Shown: positions 1-8,875 of the stretch, one piece after another
How positions within the stretch are numbered: position 1 is the stretch's first letter
Layout: each line of letters starts with the position of its first letter
The notes under the pieces: generated by a model
The model's database searches: none
Told to the model about the DNA's origin: nothing
What the model saw: the letters and a program-made list of their open reading frames with translations, nothing else
Position numbers and translations under genes: made by a program
Origin: Acidobacteriota bacterium
Lineage (GTDB): Bacteria; Acidobacteriota; Terriglobia; Acidiferrales; UBA7541
DNA: 43,197 bases
Assembly: GCA_003131985.1 (NCBI GenBank)
Contig: PKWH01000231.1
Span: 1 to 43,197 of the forward strand
Direction: 5' to 3'

Positions 1-1160
1 ACTTCTCCCTGCTTCCCGCTCTGAATCAGGATATGCGGAAAAGGGCCCGTCGTCTGATCCGGCAGGACGAGTACTCCGCCAGAGGCTAGGTCCGTATCGG
101 AACTATCCAGCGAGGCTTGATTCCATGGGGTGAAATAATCTGTCGGAACTGGAACCCCATTTGTCAGGCTCAGTCGCACCAGGCTGTCGCCGTAGTCGAT
201 TGTTGTAGAGGGAGGAGGCGCAGGAGTGGCGACAGTATCGTCACCATTGCCGGTGGCGATATAAGCGTTTCCCGAGGCGTCAGCGGCAATTCCCGCACCG
301 GATTCCCATATTCCGTTGCCTTTCCCATTTGGGGAAGTGCACCAGACTCCGCTCTGGGCCAAAGTAGTTTTATTGTAGGCGAGAATCCAGCCATGCCAGG
401 GCCCATTGTCCCCGTGCGCTGCAAAACCGATATAAACGAATCCATTAAGCAGAAGAAGCCCAGGCCGCTGATTCTCCCACTGCCCGTTGAAGGGCACGCT
501 GGAACCGTTGCCGTCAGTAGCAGTTCCCGGCGCCGAAGCAGTCATCAATACCGGGCCGCCGAGTTTCTCCGCACCCGTGGTGATATCTATGGCGTGCAGG
601 CGGTAAATAATATCGCTGCTCTCTACTGTGTTCACAACAACGTAAAGCGTATTTGTGGTGGGATCAATCGTAGGCGTGCCGGTAATTCCTATTTCAGGAT
701 TGATGTCCTGCGTGCCGCCCACATTGCTGGGAGTAAGCGTGGTTGCGCCGTTTAAAAGAAAAGTTACGTGCCATAGCTGAGAACCGGTGTCGGCATCAAA
801 TGCATAGAGGCTGTCATGCTCCGTGGCAACATACAAAACATTGTGAGTTCCATTCCCCGGAATAGCGACGGCGGGAACGTACAGCGGTTGGGCGTACACA
901 TAGCCATCCACAGTTAGCGAAAATAGCTTTCCGAACGATGTGGAGTTGACATTCGATGGAGTCAACACGGTCTCTGTCGTGTTTTGTCCCGTGCGAGCTG
1001 TATCGTAATGCTGTGTGAGGATGCTGGTCTGGGCAGACACTGGAATCGATGTGAACAAAGCTCCGAGAAGTACAAGAGTCACGTATCGAACAATCACTAG
1101 AGAACGCAGTCGGTAAGCGCTAAGAAATGATCGAGAACGGCTACAAAGAATTAGGGTCAT
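1..1160 (-). CDS. Secreted beta-propeller (PQQ/quinoprotein-like) protein, 3' end outside window
   Basis: The minus strand stays open from an ATG at 1160 to the window edge (386 codons), so the gene is partial at its C-terminus. The N-terminus has basic residues, then a hydrophobic stretch (VTLVLLGALF) and an Ala-x-Ala-like site near PVSAQT, consistent with a Sec signal peptide. The mature part has repeated blade-like patterns: VLYVATEHDSLYAFDADTG, a GTPTIDPTTNTLYVV strand, a LHAIDITTG strand and NAYIATGNG. This resembles PQQ-dehydrogenase-like/BamB-like propellers, but no catalytic residues can be assigned. Start choice: the ATG gives a sensible signal peptide, but no strong Shine-Dalgarno precedes it. 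It lies about 340 nt downstream of the TPR gene on the same strand and may have its own promoter. A link to the EPS locus is not shown. Confidence 0.75.
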   Translation of the reverse strand, partial: MTLILCSRSRSFLSAYRLRSLVIVRYVTLVLLGALFTSIPVSAQTSILTQHYDTARTGQNTTETVLTPSNVNSTSFGKLFSLTVDGYVYAQPLYVPAVAIPGNGTHNVLYVATEHDSLYAFDADTGSQLWHVTFLLNGATTLTPSNVGGTQDINPEIGITGTPTIDPTTNTLYVVVNTVESSDIIYRLHAIDITTGAEKLGGPVLMTASAPGTATDGNGSSVPFNGQWENQRPGLLLLNGFVYIGFAAHGDNGPWHGWILAYNKTTLAQSGVWCTSPNGKGNGIWESGAGIAADASGNAYIATGNGDDTVATPAPPPSTTIDYGDSLVRLSLTNGVPVPTDYFTPWNQASLDSSDTDLASGGVLVLPDQTTGPFPHILIQSGKQGE

Positions 1161-1500
1161 CGGTTTTCGCCTGGGAATAACTGGAATAAGAGGACTGGGT
1201 TGTGTAACGGTACCGGAGATCGCTCGAAACTTCATCACAATTCGCACGAATTCGCGGTGCTTTTAGTCCTAGTACTGATTTTTTTTTCGGCGGACCGGTG
1301 GAACGGTGCATTCGGATGGCCGAACTAAAGATTTGATAGACGTCGAGAATGGTTCAAAAGAGGGCACCAAAACCAACACTTTGTGACAATGACGGTGGGA
1401 ACTCGCCTTAGCGGAACGCAGCCCGTATTTTTTTCGCGGTTACGAAGGACAGCAACAGAAAAAAGAACGATGTCGCGCTGGCCTTTCGAGCGTCGAGGCT
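1161..1500. other. Intergenic region between two minus-strand genes
   Basis: No convincing gene. Read on the minus strand, a T-rich tract (GTTCTTTTTTCTG, near 1453-1470) follows the TPR stop codon with a weak CGCT/AGCG stem before it, a possible but weak terminator. Further along are A9 and A7 tracts. The 3' portion must hold the promoter of the propeller gene, but no clear -35/-10 or -24/-12 pair was found. Confidence 0.4.
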
Positions 1501-3792
1501 TTATTTGTCGGGGGCTGGAGACGCTCCAAGCAATTTGTTGATCTCATCCGCCTGACTAATCTTCGGATTGATCTCGAGCGCACGTGCGAATTCCTTCTTG
1601 GCCATCGAGAGATTGTTGGCCTTCTGATAAGCCATGCCGAGGTGATAATGATACGTCGCGCTGTTCGGGCTGCCTTTAACTGCTTCCTGCAACGCTTCGA
1701 TAGCGGCGTTATAAGCGCCTTGCTGATAGTAGGCCCAACCGAGAGTATCTGCCGAATTCGGCAAATTGGGCAGACCCTTGCGCGCGGTTTGAGCCAACGA
1801 AAATGCCACGTTGGCGTTACCCCCATGCTCCAGCATTAGGTATGCGAGGTTATTTGCTGCTAGCGGATAATCTGGTTGGATCTCCAAGGCCTTCTGGTAG
1901 ATATCTTCCGCCTGCTGCCAATCATTGCGTGCTTCTAATGCGCTACCGAGACCAAGGTAGAGGCGCACATCATTCGGATTGTCCTGAATAGCTCGCTGGT
2001 AGGTGGCGATAACCTGATCAATCGATCCCCGGGCCGCCTGAATGTTTGCGAACAAAAGAACTGCCTGCACGTTGTGCTTATCAAGCTCAACAGCCTTCTG
2101 AGCTGCGTTCTCGGCTTTCTCCTGTTCTTTGCTGCGAAGTTCGATTTGGCCGAGCAGAAGATAAAAAGGGCTACTGTTAGGCACAAGCGCGATCTGCTCT
2201 TGCACCATGCGCAAAGCTTTGGCTGGCTCGTTGCGTGCAACAGCTATGTCCAAGAGCCCGGTGAGCGCATCGGCAGATGACGGAGCAAGTTTAAGCGCCT
2301 GACCAAAGTATTTCTCGGCTTCGTCGTACTTCTTCTGCGCCATGCGCAGATTGCCCATTTTGATATATCCGTCAGGATTCTGTGGCGCCACCTCGATGGC
2401 CTTCTTCAAATCGGTTTCCGCAGCACCCGGATTTCCCAGCCAGAAAAAAGCTTCGCCCTCGTAGATGTATCCGTCGGATGCGCCAGGAGAGATAGACTTG
2501 AGGTCCGCGCCACTTTCCGCCAAGAGTTTCGAATCGTGCTTTTGCAATGCGAGGGCCGCAAGCGCCCGATGGGCGTCGGCCATGGACGGCTGTAGCCGGG
2601 CAGCGTTTCGCCATTCGGTCTCAGCTTGACCCAAGTTTTTTGTGCCCGCGTAAGCAAGTCCAAGTTGAAAATGTCCGACTGCGTTGTCGGGCGCGTCCTT
2701 AAGCGCCGGCTCCAGCATGTGGATTGCATCGGCATATTTCTGCTGGCGATTAAAAATTGCGCCGCGGAGGATCATGGCGGCAGGATCCGAAGGAAGATTT
2801 TTCAGGATGGCGTCGCTGACCTTGGCAGCTTCGTCCAATTGGTTTTGCTGGATCAGTAGTTGGGCGTATGCCTCGGCGATGGCATTGTCTTTCGGATGCT
2901 GAGAATAGAGCGTGCCGAACTCCGCGACTGCTTTGTCTAATTCGCCCTGGCTTGCATAGAAATCTCCGAGCAACCGGTAGCCGGCAGGATTGTCTTTCAA
3001 TGCGGTCTTGGCTTGCTGAATCGTTTGTTCGGCCGCGGGCTTCTTATCCTCTGCGAGATAAAGATTAGCCAGAGCAATCCGAGGCGACGGGCTCTGTGGA
3101 TCGAGAGCGATGGCCGCTTGATATTGCTTTTCCGCATCCGGCCAGCGTTTTTGCCGCTGGTAAAAATTTCCGAGGGCAATTAACGAAGGCATGGATTTCG
3201 GATCAAACGAAATCGCTTTCGAATAGTTTTGTTCCGCAGCAGCCATTTCATTCGATCTTTCATACATAAATGCGAGGCTCAGATAAGACTGGGAGCGCTT
3301 TGGATCCATCTGTACGGCTTGTTGAGCCTCACTCAAGCCTTTTTTCGCGTCTCCGAGCGCCGCATCCGAATTGGAAAGAATCACCTCCGCCTGCGCATTG
3401 CGGGGATCGTTTTTCAACACGATCGCGGCGCGATCGTGCGCGTCTTGAAACCTCCGGCCGGTGAAATACAGTTCCGCAAGATCGAGCTGCGCTTTTAAGT
3501 TGGAAGGATCGAGTTCGACGGCGCGGCTCAGCTCCTGAAAACCATGGGTCCAGTCGCCTTTTTTGACAAGAGAGCGCCCCAACTCGTAATGCGCTTCCGC
3601 GAACTTCGGATCGATCTGGATAGCATTTTGATATTCGATAACGGCTTCCTCGTATTTGCCCTTCTCGAAGTATGAAAGCCCTTTGTCGAGATATTCCTTC
3701 TTACGGATCTGCGGATCGCGAGTGCATCCGGCTATTAGCGCGGCGGCTATAAGCAAGCCAGCCCATGGGTACAGCATCTTGCTAGATTTCAT
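1501..3792 (-). CDS. TPR-repeat outer-membrane lipoprotein (PrsT-like)
   Basis: This 763-aa protein has a lipoprotein signal peptide: basic N-terminus, hydrophobic core and lipobox I20-A-G-C23, so Cys23 is the predicted lipidation site. Almost all the rest is tandem tetratricopeptide repeats with the W/LG-Y-A-P spacing (e.g. YFEKGKYEEAVIEYQNAI, then AHYELGRSLVKKGDW), continuing to the C-terminus. The size, lipobox and TPR-only architecture next to an EPS export operon match the PrsT-type TPR proteins of XrtA/PEP-CTERM loci. Those are thought to scaffold EPS assembly or secretion at the outer membrane, as AlgK and BcsC TPRs do. Transcribed divergently from the AAA+ regulator, so the 445-nt gap may carry promoters both ways. 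The family-level call is firm; the specific role is inferred from context. Confidence 0.85.
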   Translation of the reverse strand: MKSSKMLYPWAGLLIAAALIAGCTRDPQIRKKEYLDKGLSYFEKGKYEEAVIEYQNAIQIDPKFAEAHYELGRSLVKKGDWTHGFQELSRAVELDPSNLKAQLDLAELYFTGRRFQDAHDRAAIVLKNDPRNAQAEVILSNSDAALGDAKKGLSEAQQAVQMDPKRSQSYLSLAFMYERSNEMAAAEQNYSKAISFDPKSMPSLIALGNFYQRQKRWPDAEKQYQAAIALDPQSPSPRIALANLYLAEDKKPAAEQTIQQAKTALKDNPAGYRLLGDFYASQGELDKAVAEFGTLYSQHPKDNAIAEAYAQLLIQQNQLDEAAKVSDAILKNLPSDPAAMILRGAIFNRQQKYADAIHMLEPALKDAPDNAVGHFQLGLAYAGTKNLGQAETEWRNAARLQPSMADAHRALAALALQKHDSKLLAESGADLKSISPGASDGYIYEGEAFFWLGNPGAAETDLKKAIEVAPQNPDGYIKMGNLRMAQKKYDEAEKYFGQALKLAPSSADALTGLLDIAVARNEPAKALRMVQEQIALVPNSSPFYLLLGQIELRSKEQEKAENAAQKAVELDKHNVQAVLLFANIQAARGSIDQVIATYQRAIQDNPNDVRLYLGLGSALEARNDWQQAEDIYQKALEIQPDYPLAANNLAYLMLEHGGNANVAFSLAQTARKGLPNLPNSADTLGWAYYQQGAYNAAIEALQEAVKGSPNSATYHYHLGMAYQKANNLSMAKKEFARALEINPKISQADEINKLLGASPAPDK

Positions 3793-4152
3793 TTCGACCT
3801 TTCGTAGCTAGCTTCGACCGGCTCGTAGAATTCTATCGCTTCGAACGAACGCAATCCAGCTAGCCGTTGCATATTGCGCCCGTTCAGCTAACTGCCTTTC
3901 TATCTAATTCAAAACAAGTACTTTACTATCATCCCATGACAGCCTTACCTCTATCGGAGGTCTCTACCACGATTGTGAGATAATATGTTCTCGGCAGACG
4001 GGCATAAAGGGAAAGTATTTTACCCATTCGTGGAAAGTTCCTAGGATTTCGGCAGGGCGCTCGGTTAGCCTACTCTGGATTAAATTGTCTGTAAGTCTAA
4101 CAACAACTGATGGTTAGCAGCATACTGATGCAATAGAAGCAATTTTGGACCC
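3793..4152. other. Divergent intergenic region upstream of TPR gene and regulator
   Basis: AT-richer stretch with no supported ORF. It contains short inverted motifs (TAGCTAGC near 3808) and presumably the TPR promoter on the minus strand. I tested for a minus-strand -24/-12 site near CGCAATCCAGCTAGCC, but the spacing is off by one base, so it was not called. Confidence 0.4.
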
Positions 4153-4168
4153 TGGCAACCCCGTTGCA
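4153..4168 (+). promoter_or_regulatory. Sigma-54-like -24/-12 promoter upstream of the AAA+ regulator
   Basis: TGGCAACCCCGTTGCA has the invariant GG (-24) and GC (-12) at exact spacing, against the consensus TGGCAYRNNNNTTGCW. Only the Y and R positions differ. It lies 69 nt before the regulator ATG, so transcription would start roughly 55-60 nt upstream of the gene. Best sigma-54 match I found in the window. Activity is inferred. Confidence 0.6.
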
Positions 4169-4237
4169 GTCATTACTGGGCGTACGGTAGTTCCATATAC
4201 GTGCGGGCTACTGTGAATAAGGATAAGAAGGACAATT

Positions 4238-5203
4238 ATGGCGAGCAACGGGGTCGGAATCGCATCTGTGAAAGAGGAATGGGGCTTTGTGGGCGGCATG
4301 TGCGCCGCAATGCAAACACTGGAAAACGTGGTTGCTGAGATTGCGCCGACCAATATACCGGTTCTGCTTGTAGGGGAAAGCGGCACTGGCAAAGAAATGT
4401 TCGCTCGAAGAATTCACCACCTTTCGGCGAATGCTGACGAGCCGCTGATGAAGATCGCTTGCGCTTCCATGAATCTGCCGAATTTTGCAGGCGAGCTTGG
4501 ATTAAACAAAGCAGACGTATCTGGAGAAGGGTTTAAAACCCTGACCGGGACCGTTTTCTTCGATGAGATCAGTGAGCTTGACGCACCCTGTCAGCGCAGT
4601 CTCCTTTACGCATTGCCGGACGGCGAAGCGCAACCTCGTCGGGGATCGCTTGGTGCTCGAGTGATTTCTACAACCAACCGGAACCTCGATGATGAAATGA
4701 GAGCGGGACGTTTTCGCAGCGAGCTTTACTATCGCATCAACGGGGTGTGCTTGCGTCTGCCTCCCCTGCGAGATCGCAAAGAAGACATCCCTCTTCTCGT
4801 GGAGTCTTTTTTGACGAAGTATGCAGCGGAATTTGGCCGACCGCGGCCTTCGTTGAGCCCGCGCGCGCTCCGAATGTTACTGGATTATTCCTGGCCGGGG
4901 AATATACGTGAACTTGAGAATGCAGTGAAGAAAATTGTGGCGTTAGGTGCGGAAAATCTCGGACTGCCTGAGCTGGTTGCCGAACCAGTCGAGGTGAGGA
5001 CCGAGGTTACTGAGTTGCGCAGCTACTCCTTAAAGGCTGCTGCCCGAGCCGCGTCTCGAGAGGCTGAGCGGGAAATGATATTGGAAGCACTGGCGCGCAC
5101 CCGCTGGAATCGTAAGCGAGCCGCACAAGAATTGCAGATCAGCTACAAGTCCCTTCTCTATAAGTTGAAGCAGATCGGCCTGCCGGATTCCAGAACCGAA
5201 TAG
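4238..5203 (+). CDS. Fis-type AAA+ transcriptional regulator lacking the GAFTGA loop
   Basis: This 321-aa protein has no receiver, PAS or GAF domain; the AAA+ core begins near residue 15. Walker A is G46-ESGTGKE53. Walker B is G104-TVFFDE110. Sensor I/arginine-finger segments are intact (TTNRNLD and GRFRSELYYR, 157-166), followed by the WPGNIRELEN motif. A Fis-type helix-turn-helix closes the protein (about 277-314; NRKRAAQELQISYKSLLYKL). Between Walker A and B, where bacterial enhancer-binding proteins carry the sigma-54-contacting GAFTGA loop, the sequence is short and reads GELGLNKADVSGEGF, with no recognisable GAFTGA. Canonical sigma-54 activation is therefore doubtful. It may act as a repressor, on a sigma-70 promoter, or with a partner. 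First gene of the EPS core, 18 nt upstream of the OPX gene. Confidence 0.85.
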   Translation: MASNGVGIASVKEEWGFVGGMCAAMQTLENVVAEIAPTNIPVLLVGESGTGKEMFARRIHHLSANADEPLMKIACASMNLPNFAGELGLNKADVSGEGFKTLTGTVFFDEISELDAPCQRSLLYALPDGEAQPRRGSLGARVISTTNRNLDDEMRAGRFRSELYYRINGVCLRLPPLRDRKEDIPLLVESFLTKYAAEFGRPRPSLSPRALRMLLDYSWPGNIRELENAVKKIVALGAENLGLPELVAEPVEVRTEVTELRSYSLKAAARAASREAEREMILEALARTRWNRKRAAQELQISYKSLLYKLKQIGLPDSRTE

Positions 5204-5221
5204 CCGAAGTAGGAGAGCAAG

Positions 5222-5857
5222 ATGCTTAGACGATTGCAGGTGTGGATGATTCTTTCGCTGATCGCGGTCGTAATGCCCGCGCAAGCTCAGCAAGCTCCGA
5301 GCGATAAGCAGCCGGCGGCGCAGTCTGGCGCGGCGGACACAAACGCTGCGGCTCAGAAAGCCGTTACGCAGGATCCTAATTACATCATTGGGGCGCAGGA
5401 TGTGTTGGACGTCAGTGTGTGGAAAGAGCCCGAGGTTTCCCGTACGGTTCCGGTTCGCCCCGACGGGAAAATTTCGCTGCCGCTGCTGAACGACGTGCAG
5501 GCCGCCGGCATGACGCCGTCCCAATTGGCGGCGCAGATCACCGTGAGCCTGAAAAAATTTGTTACCACCCCGCAGGTAACGGTGATCGTTACGACCATCA
5601 ACAGCCAGCGAATTTACATCATCGGCGAAGTGACACGCCCTGGCGCGTTTCCGATGCTGCCAGGAATGAACGTGCTGCAGGGTCTTTCAAGCGCGGGAGG
5701 ATTTACACAATTCGCGAAGACCAAGAGTATCTACGTTCTGAGGATGGAAAACGGAAAGCAGCAGAAATATCCAGTGAATTATAAAGAAGTAGTTAGCGGG
5801 AAACACCCGGAGCAAGACATTTCGCTAAAGGCCGGGGACACGATCGTGGTGCCGTAG
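5222..5857 (+). CDS. Polysaccharide export protein (OPX/Wza-like, short form)
   Basis: 211 aa with a Sec signal peptide ending near PAQAQQ and no lipobox cysteine. After a low-complexity Ala/Gln linker comes the poly-export (PES) domain, beginning at YIIGAQDVLDVSVWKEPEVS and including VRPDGKISLPLL. An SLBB domain follows (RIYIIGEVTRPGAFPML, then ISLKAGDTIVVP at the C-terminus). OPX proteins form or gate the periplasmic/outer-membrane channel for EPS export. At about 210 residues it lacks the C-terminal amphipathic helix of Wza, so the downstream barrel protein probably supplies the membrane pore (inference). The start is supported by AGGAG about 7 nt upstream of the ATG. The gap to the next gene is 8 nt, indicating one operon. 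Confidence 0.92.
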   Translation: MLRRLQVWMILSLIAVVMPAQAQQAPSDKQPAAQSGAADTNAAAQKAVTQDPNYIIGAQDVLDVSVWKEPEVSRTVPVRPDGKISLPLLNDVQAAGMTPSQLAAQITVSLKKFVTTPQVTVIVTTINSQRIYIIGEVTRPGAFPMLPGMNVLQGLSSAGGFTQFAKTKSIYVLRMENGKQQKYPVNYKEVVSGKHPEQDISLKAGDTIVVP

Positions 5858-5865
5858 AAGAGCCA

Positions 5866-7314
5866 ATGCGCAAAACGCTTCACATATTCGGAGCTGCAAT
5901 TTGTGTTGTGGCGCTAGGTGCGTCATCGGCCCGGGCTCAGCAGCAGACCCAGGATCAGCCGATCCCCGCCTATCATTCACCGCTTGCTTCGCAGGCCGAC
6001 AACGGTGATCCAAATGCTCCTCCGCCTCAGCTTTTGCCCGACAACCACGCCTTAACCGGGCCCCAGGACCCATCTCTGGGAGTGCCCTCGAGCAACCACA
6101 GCTATTGGACTCCGCACGTTGACCTGTCGGTCACACTTGATTCGGAGCCTCCCGTTACGGGCGGCGATGGAGGATGGACCACTTGGACTAGCCTCACAGG
6201 AGGCGTTGACCTGCGCTGGATGTCGGGACGGTCTGACATGACGTTGAATTATGTAGGCGGTGGTGTTTTTTCGAACGACGGAAGTGCCAGCAATGGAGTT
6301 GTGCAGGACTTAAATTTCGTGGACAGATTCACCTTTCGGCGTTGGGCGCTCACTGTTATTGAACAAGCGTCTTACACGCCTGAAACTGCTTTCGGGTCCG
6401 GTGGATTCCCGGGGATTTCCGTGCCCGGTGGAGCGCCGGGGCTGGGAGGACTTATTCCCGGCCAGACCATTATCACCAACGAAGGACAGCGCTTCTTTAA
6501 TACTTCTCTCGGTGAGGTTGACGTATTTCTTACACCGCGCTCGTCTCTGACGTTTTCGGGAGGTTATTCTCTCTTGCATACTTTCGACGAGAATCTCCTG
6601 GATTACGGAGATGAAATCGCTGAGGCGGGATACAACTACCAGGTCACTCGGAAAGACTCCGTCGGGGTTTCCTATGTGTTTAGCGGATTCCGTTATAACA
6701 ACTTCGACGAGTCAATCAATACGAACACCTTACTGCTATCTTACGGTCGAAGTATTACGGGCCGCTTGGCATTCCGTATTGGAGCCGGGCCGGAATTTGC
6801 CTCGATCAATACCCCCATCATTCCAGGAACTGGCGTCGGCACCATCGGGCCGCCTTCGGGGGGCTCCGTAAACAACCTATATTGGTTCCTCTCGACGTCG
6901 GTGCAATATCAAATGGAACGGACTGCATTATCGGCAGCTTATAGCCATGGCGTCGCCGGCGGATCTGGTGTGCTGGGCGGCTCACTGGCTGACACGGTGA
7001 CGGGTTCCGCGTCGCGGCAATTATCGCGAGTTTCTAGCGGCAACTGGAACGTCGGATACTCCAGAAACTCAGGATTGACTGCTACCGGGTTGCCGCAGAT
7101 CCCGAATTCAAATCAAACCTACGACTATTGGTTTACCGGCGTGAATTATACGCGTTCGTGGGGACGATCCTTAAACATGAACGTGGGATACCAATTGCAG
7201 TACCAAAATTCGAATTCTTCTTTCTGTACCGGAGCCGGATGTGGAGGAAGCTTTACTCGTAATCTGATTACATTTGGTGTGGGTTGGCGTAAACAGCCAA
7301 TCCCGATTGAATAA
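5866..7314 (+). CDS. Outer-membrane beta-barrel protein of the EPS export operon
   Basis: 482 aa. Signal peptide about residues 1-24 (cleavage after SSARA). A Pro/Gln-rich segment follows, then alternating polar/aromatic strands to the end (SVTLDSEPPVTGG, DMTLNYVGGGVFS, SLTFSGGYSLLHTF, SLNMNVGYQLQYQNS, ITFGVGWRK). This is the pattern of an outer-membrane barrel, resembling the barrel proteins that accompany XrtA-type EPS loci. No enzymatic motif. Placed between the OPX and Wzz-like genes, it is the natural candidate for the outer-membrane EPS pore (inference from gene order). It ends in Glu rather than the typical aromatic residue. A two-cysteine loop (CTGAGCGG) lies near the C-terminus. Confidence 0.8.
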   Translation: MRKTLHIFGAAICVVALGASSARAQQQTQDQPIPAYHSPLASQADNGDPNAPPPQLLPDNHALTGPQDPSLGVPSSNHSYWTPHVDLSVTLDSEPPVTGGDGGWTTWTSLTGGVDLRWMSGRSDMTLNYVGGGVFSNDGSASNGVVQDLNFVDRFTFRRWALTVIEQASYTPETAFGSGGFPGISVPGGAPGLGGLIPGQTIITNEGQRFFNTSLGEVDVFLTPRSSLTFSGGYSLLHTFDENLLDYGDEIAEAGYNYQVTRKDSVGVSYVFSGFRYNNFDESINTNTLLLSYGRSITGRLAFRIGAGPEFASINTPIIPGTGVGTIGPPSGGSVNNLYWFLSTSVQYQMERTALSAAYSHGVAGGSGVLGGSLADTVTGSASRQLSRVSSGNWNVGYSRNSGLTATGLPQIPNSNQTYDYWFTGVNYTRSWGRSLNMNVGYQLQYQNSNSSFCTGAGCGGSFTRNLITFGVGWRKQPIPIE

Positions 7315-7349
7315 CGACATTAAATCGAGAATCGGAAAAAGAGGGTGGA

Positions 7350-8870
7350 ATGGCTCAACGTGAATTAACTCAAGCAGACTACATCGCTATCTTAAAGCGC
7401 CGGTGGGTGCTGATAACTGTTTTGGCTTTGATTGGAGCTCCGCTGGCGTACGGCGTCTCGCGGATGCTGCCGAACCGCTACAAGTCGCAAACCCTCGTGC
7501 TCGTAGAGCCGCCCACGGTGCCAACAGACTTTGTGAAGCCGGTAATTACGACGGAAATCAACGAACGTTTGGCGAGTATGCAGGAAGAAATCCTAAGCAG
7601 AACGCGACTTGAGCCCATTATCCATCAATACGGGTTGTATTCCGGAGATGTGAACCGAGTACCTCCCGACGCGCTCGTAGCGCGACTTCAAAAGGATATT
7701 GAAATAACTCCGATTGAGCCAATGGCTGAGACACGCTCACAAGAGCTGCCGGGTTTTCACATTATCGTGACCTTGGACAATCCGCGGACGGCTCAGGAGG
7801 TTTGTTCGGCCGTCACGCACATGTTCATTGAAGAGAGCATTCGCCTCCGACAACAGCGTTCGGAAGATACCACCCAGTTCATAGCTCAACAGCTTGTAGA
7901 TGCAAAAGCAAAACTCGATGAACAGGACACGAAGCTGGCGGCGTTCAAGAGCCGCTATATCGGATCACTCCCGGATGAAGAGCAAGGAAACCTGAATCTC
8001 TTAATGGGACTGACTTCGCAACTTGATGCGGCGACACAAGCGCTGGCACGCGCCCAACAAGACAAGAGTTTTGCGGAATCCATGCTGGCGCAACAGGTGG
8101 GAGCTTGGCAAGCGGCTCAAAGCGGCACGAGTCCCGAAACAGTGGATATGCAGCTGACTGCGTTGCAAACGCAGCTCGCAAATCTCCAATCGAAATATAC
8201 CGATGACTATCCGGATGTGATAAAGACCAAAAATGCGATCGCTGCGCTGCAAAAAAGGCTAGCCGATAGCGATCCTCCCAAAGCCTCTAATGATGGTAAG
8301 CCTTCGAAAACGACCTCGGAACCGGCTCAAATCGCGCAATTGCGAGCTGAAATTCACACTACGGACCAAGTGATCGCTGAGAAGACCAAGGAACAAGCCA
8401 AGATTCAGCAGGAGATCAAAGTTTATCAGGACCGCGTGCAATCGAGCCCCGCTGTGGAACAGCAATACAAAGAGCTGACACGCGATTACCAAACGGCACT
8501 CGATTTCTATAACGATCTATTGAAGAAGAGAGACCAATCGACAATGGCGACTGACCTTGAACGTCACCAGGAAGGTGAACAGTTCAAGATTCTCGACCCT
8601 GCCAATTTACCGGATCAGCCTTCATTTCCAAATCGCCCGGCTTTCACACTGGGAGGATTGGGAGGAGGCTTAGCCTTGGGCCTCGCCATTGCGTTTCTTC
8701 TGGAGTCCCGAGACACCTCATTTAGAACCGAGCGAGACGTCGAATTCGCCTTGCGGCTGCCAGTGCTCGCCATGGTTCCGGCGATCGAACTATTGGTGGG
8801 TCCGAAGTCTAAGCATTCCGTTGTTCAGAAACCGGACGATGCTTCCATAGAAGCCGGAGCGAGGGCCTAA
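7350..8870 (+). CDS. Wzz-like polysaccharide chain-length determinant / co-polymerase
   Basis: 506 aa. The Wzz domain starts at residue 1 with a first membrane helix near 18-37 (VLITVLALIGAPLAYGV). A long, mostly helical periplasmic region follows (about 60-410), rich in Gln/Ala/Leu coiled-coil segments such as LVDAKAKLDEQDTKLAAF. The GNVR-like segment SSPAVEQQYKELTRDYQTAL precedes the Pro-rich FKILDPANLPDQPSFPNRP, then a second helix with LGGLGGGLALGLAIAFLLE. It regulates polymer length and couples the polymerase to the export channel. There is no cytoplasmic kinase domain; the kinase is a separate gene at 9829, as in Gram-positive CapA/CapB and many XrtA loci. The start has GAGGGTGG about 5 nt upstream. 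Confidence 0.92.
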   Translation: MAQRELTQADYIAILKRRWVLITVLALIGAPLAYGVSRMLPNRYKSQTLVLVEPPTVPTDFVKPVITTEINERLASMQEEILSRTRLEPIIHQYGLYSGDVNRVPPDALVARLQKDIEITPIEPMAETRSQELPGFHIIVTLDNPRTAQEVCSAVTHMFIEESIRLRQQRSEDTTQFIAQQLVDAKAKLDEQDTKLAAFKSRYIGSLPDEEQGNLNLLMGLTSQLDAATQALARAQQDKSFAESMLAQQVGAWQAAQSGTSPETVDMQLTALQTQLANLQSKYTDDYPDVIKTKNAIAALQKRLADSDPPKASNDGKPSKTTSEPAQIAQLRAEIHTTDQVIAEKTKEQAKIQQEIKVYQDRVQSSPAVEQQYKELTRDYQTALDFYNDLLKKRDQSTMATDLERHQEGEQFKILDPANLPDQPSFPNRPAFTLGGLGGGLALGLAIAFLLESRDTSFRTERDVEFALRLPVLAMVPAIELLVGPKSKHSVVQKPDDASIEAGARA

Positions 8871-8875
8871 ACGAA

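Noticed and set aside
117..755. Long plus-strand open frame opposite the propeller-like gene
   Set aside because: The minus strand is open over the whole 1-1160 region with signal peptide and propeller motifs; the plus-strand translation is basic and low in recognisable motifs.
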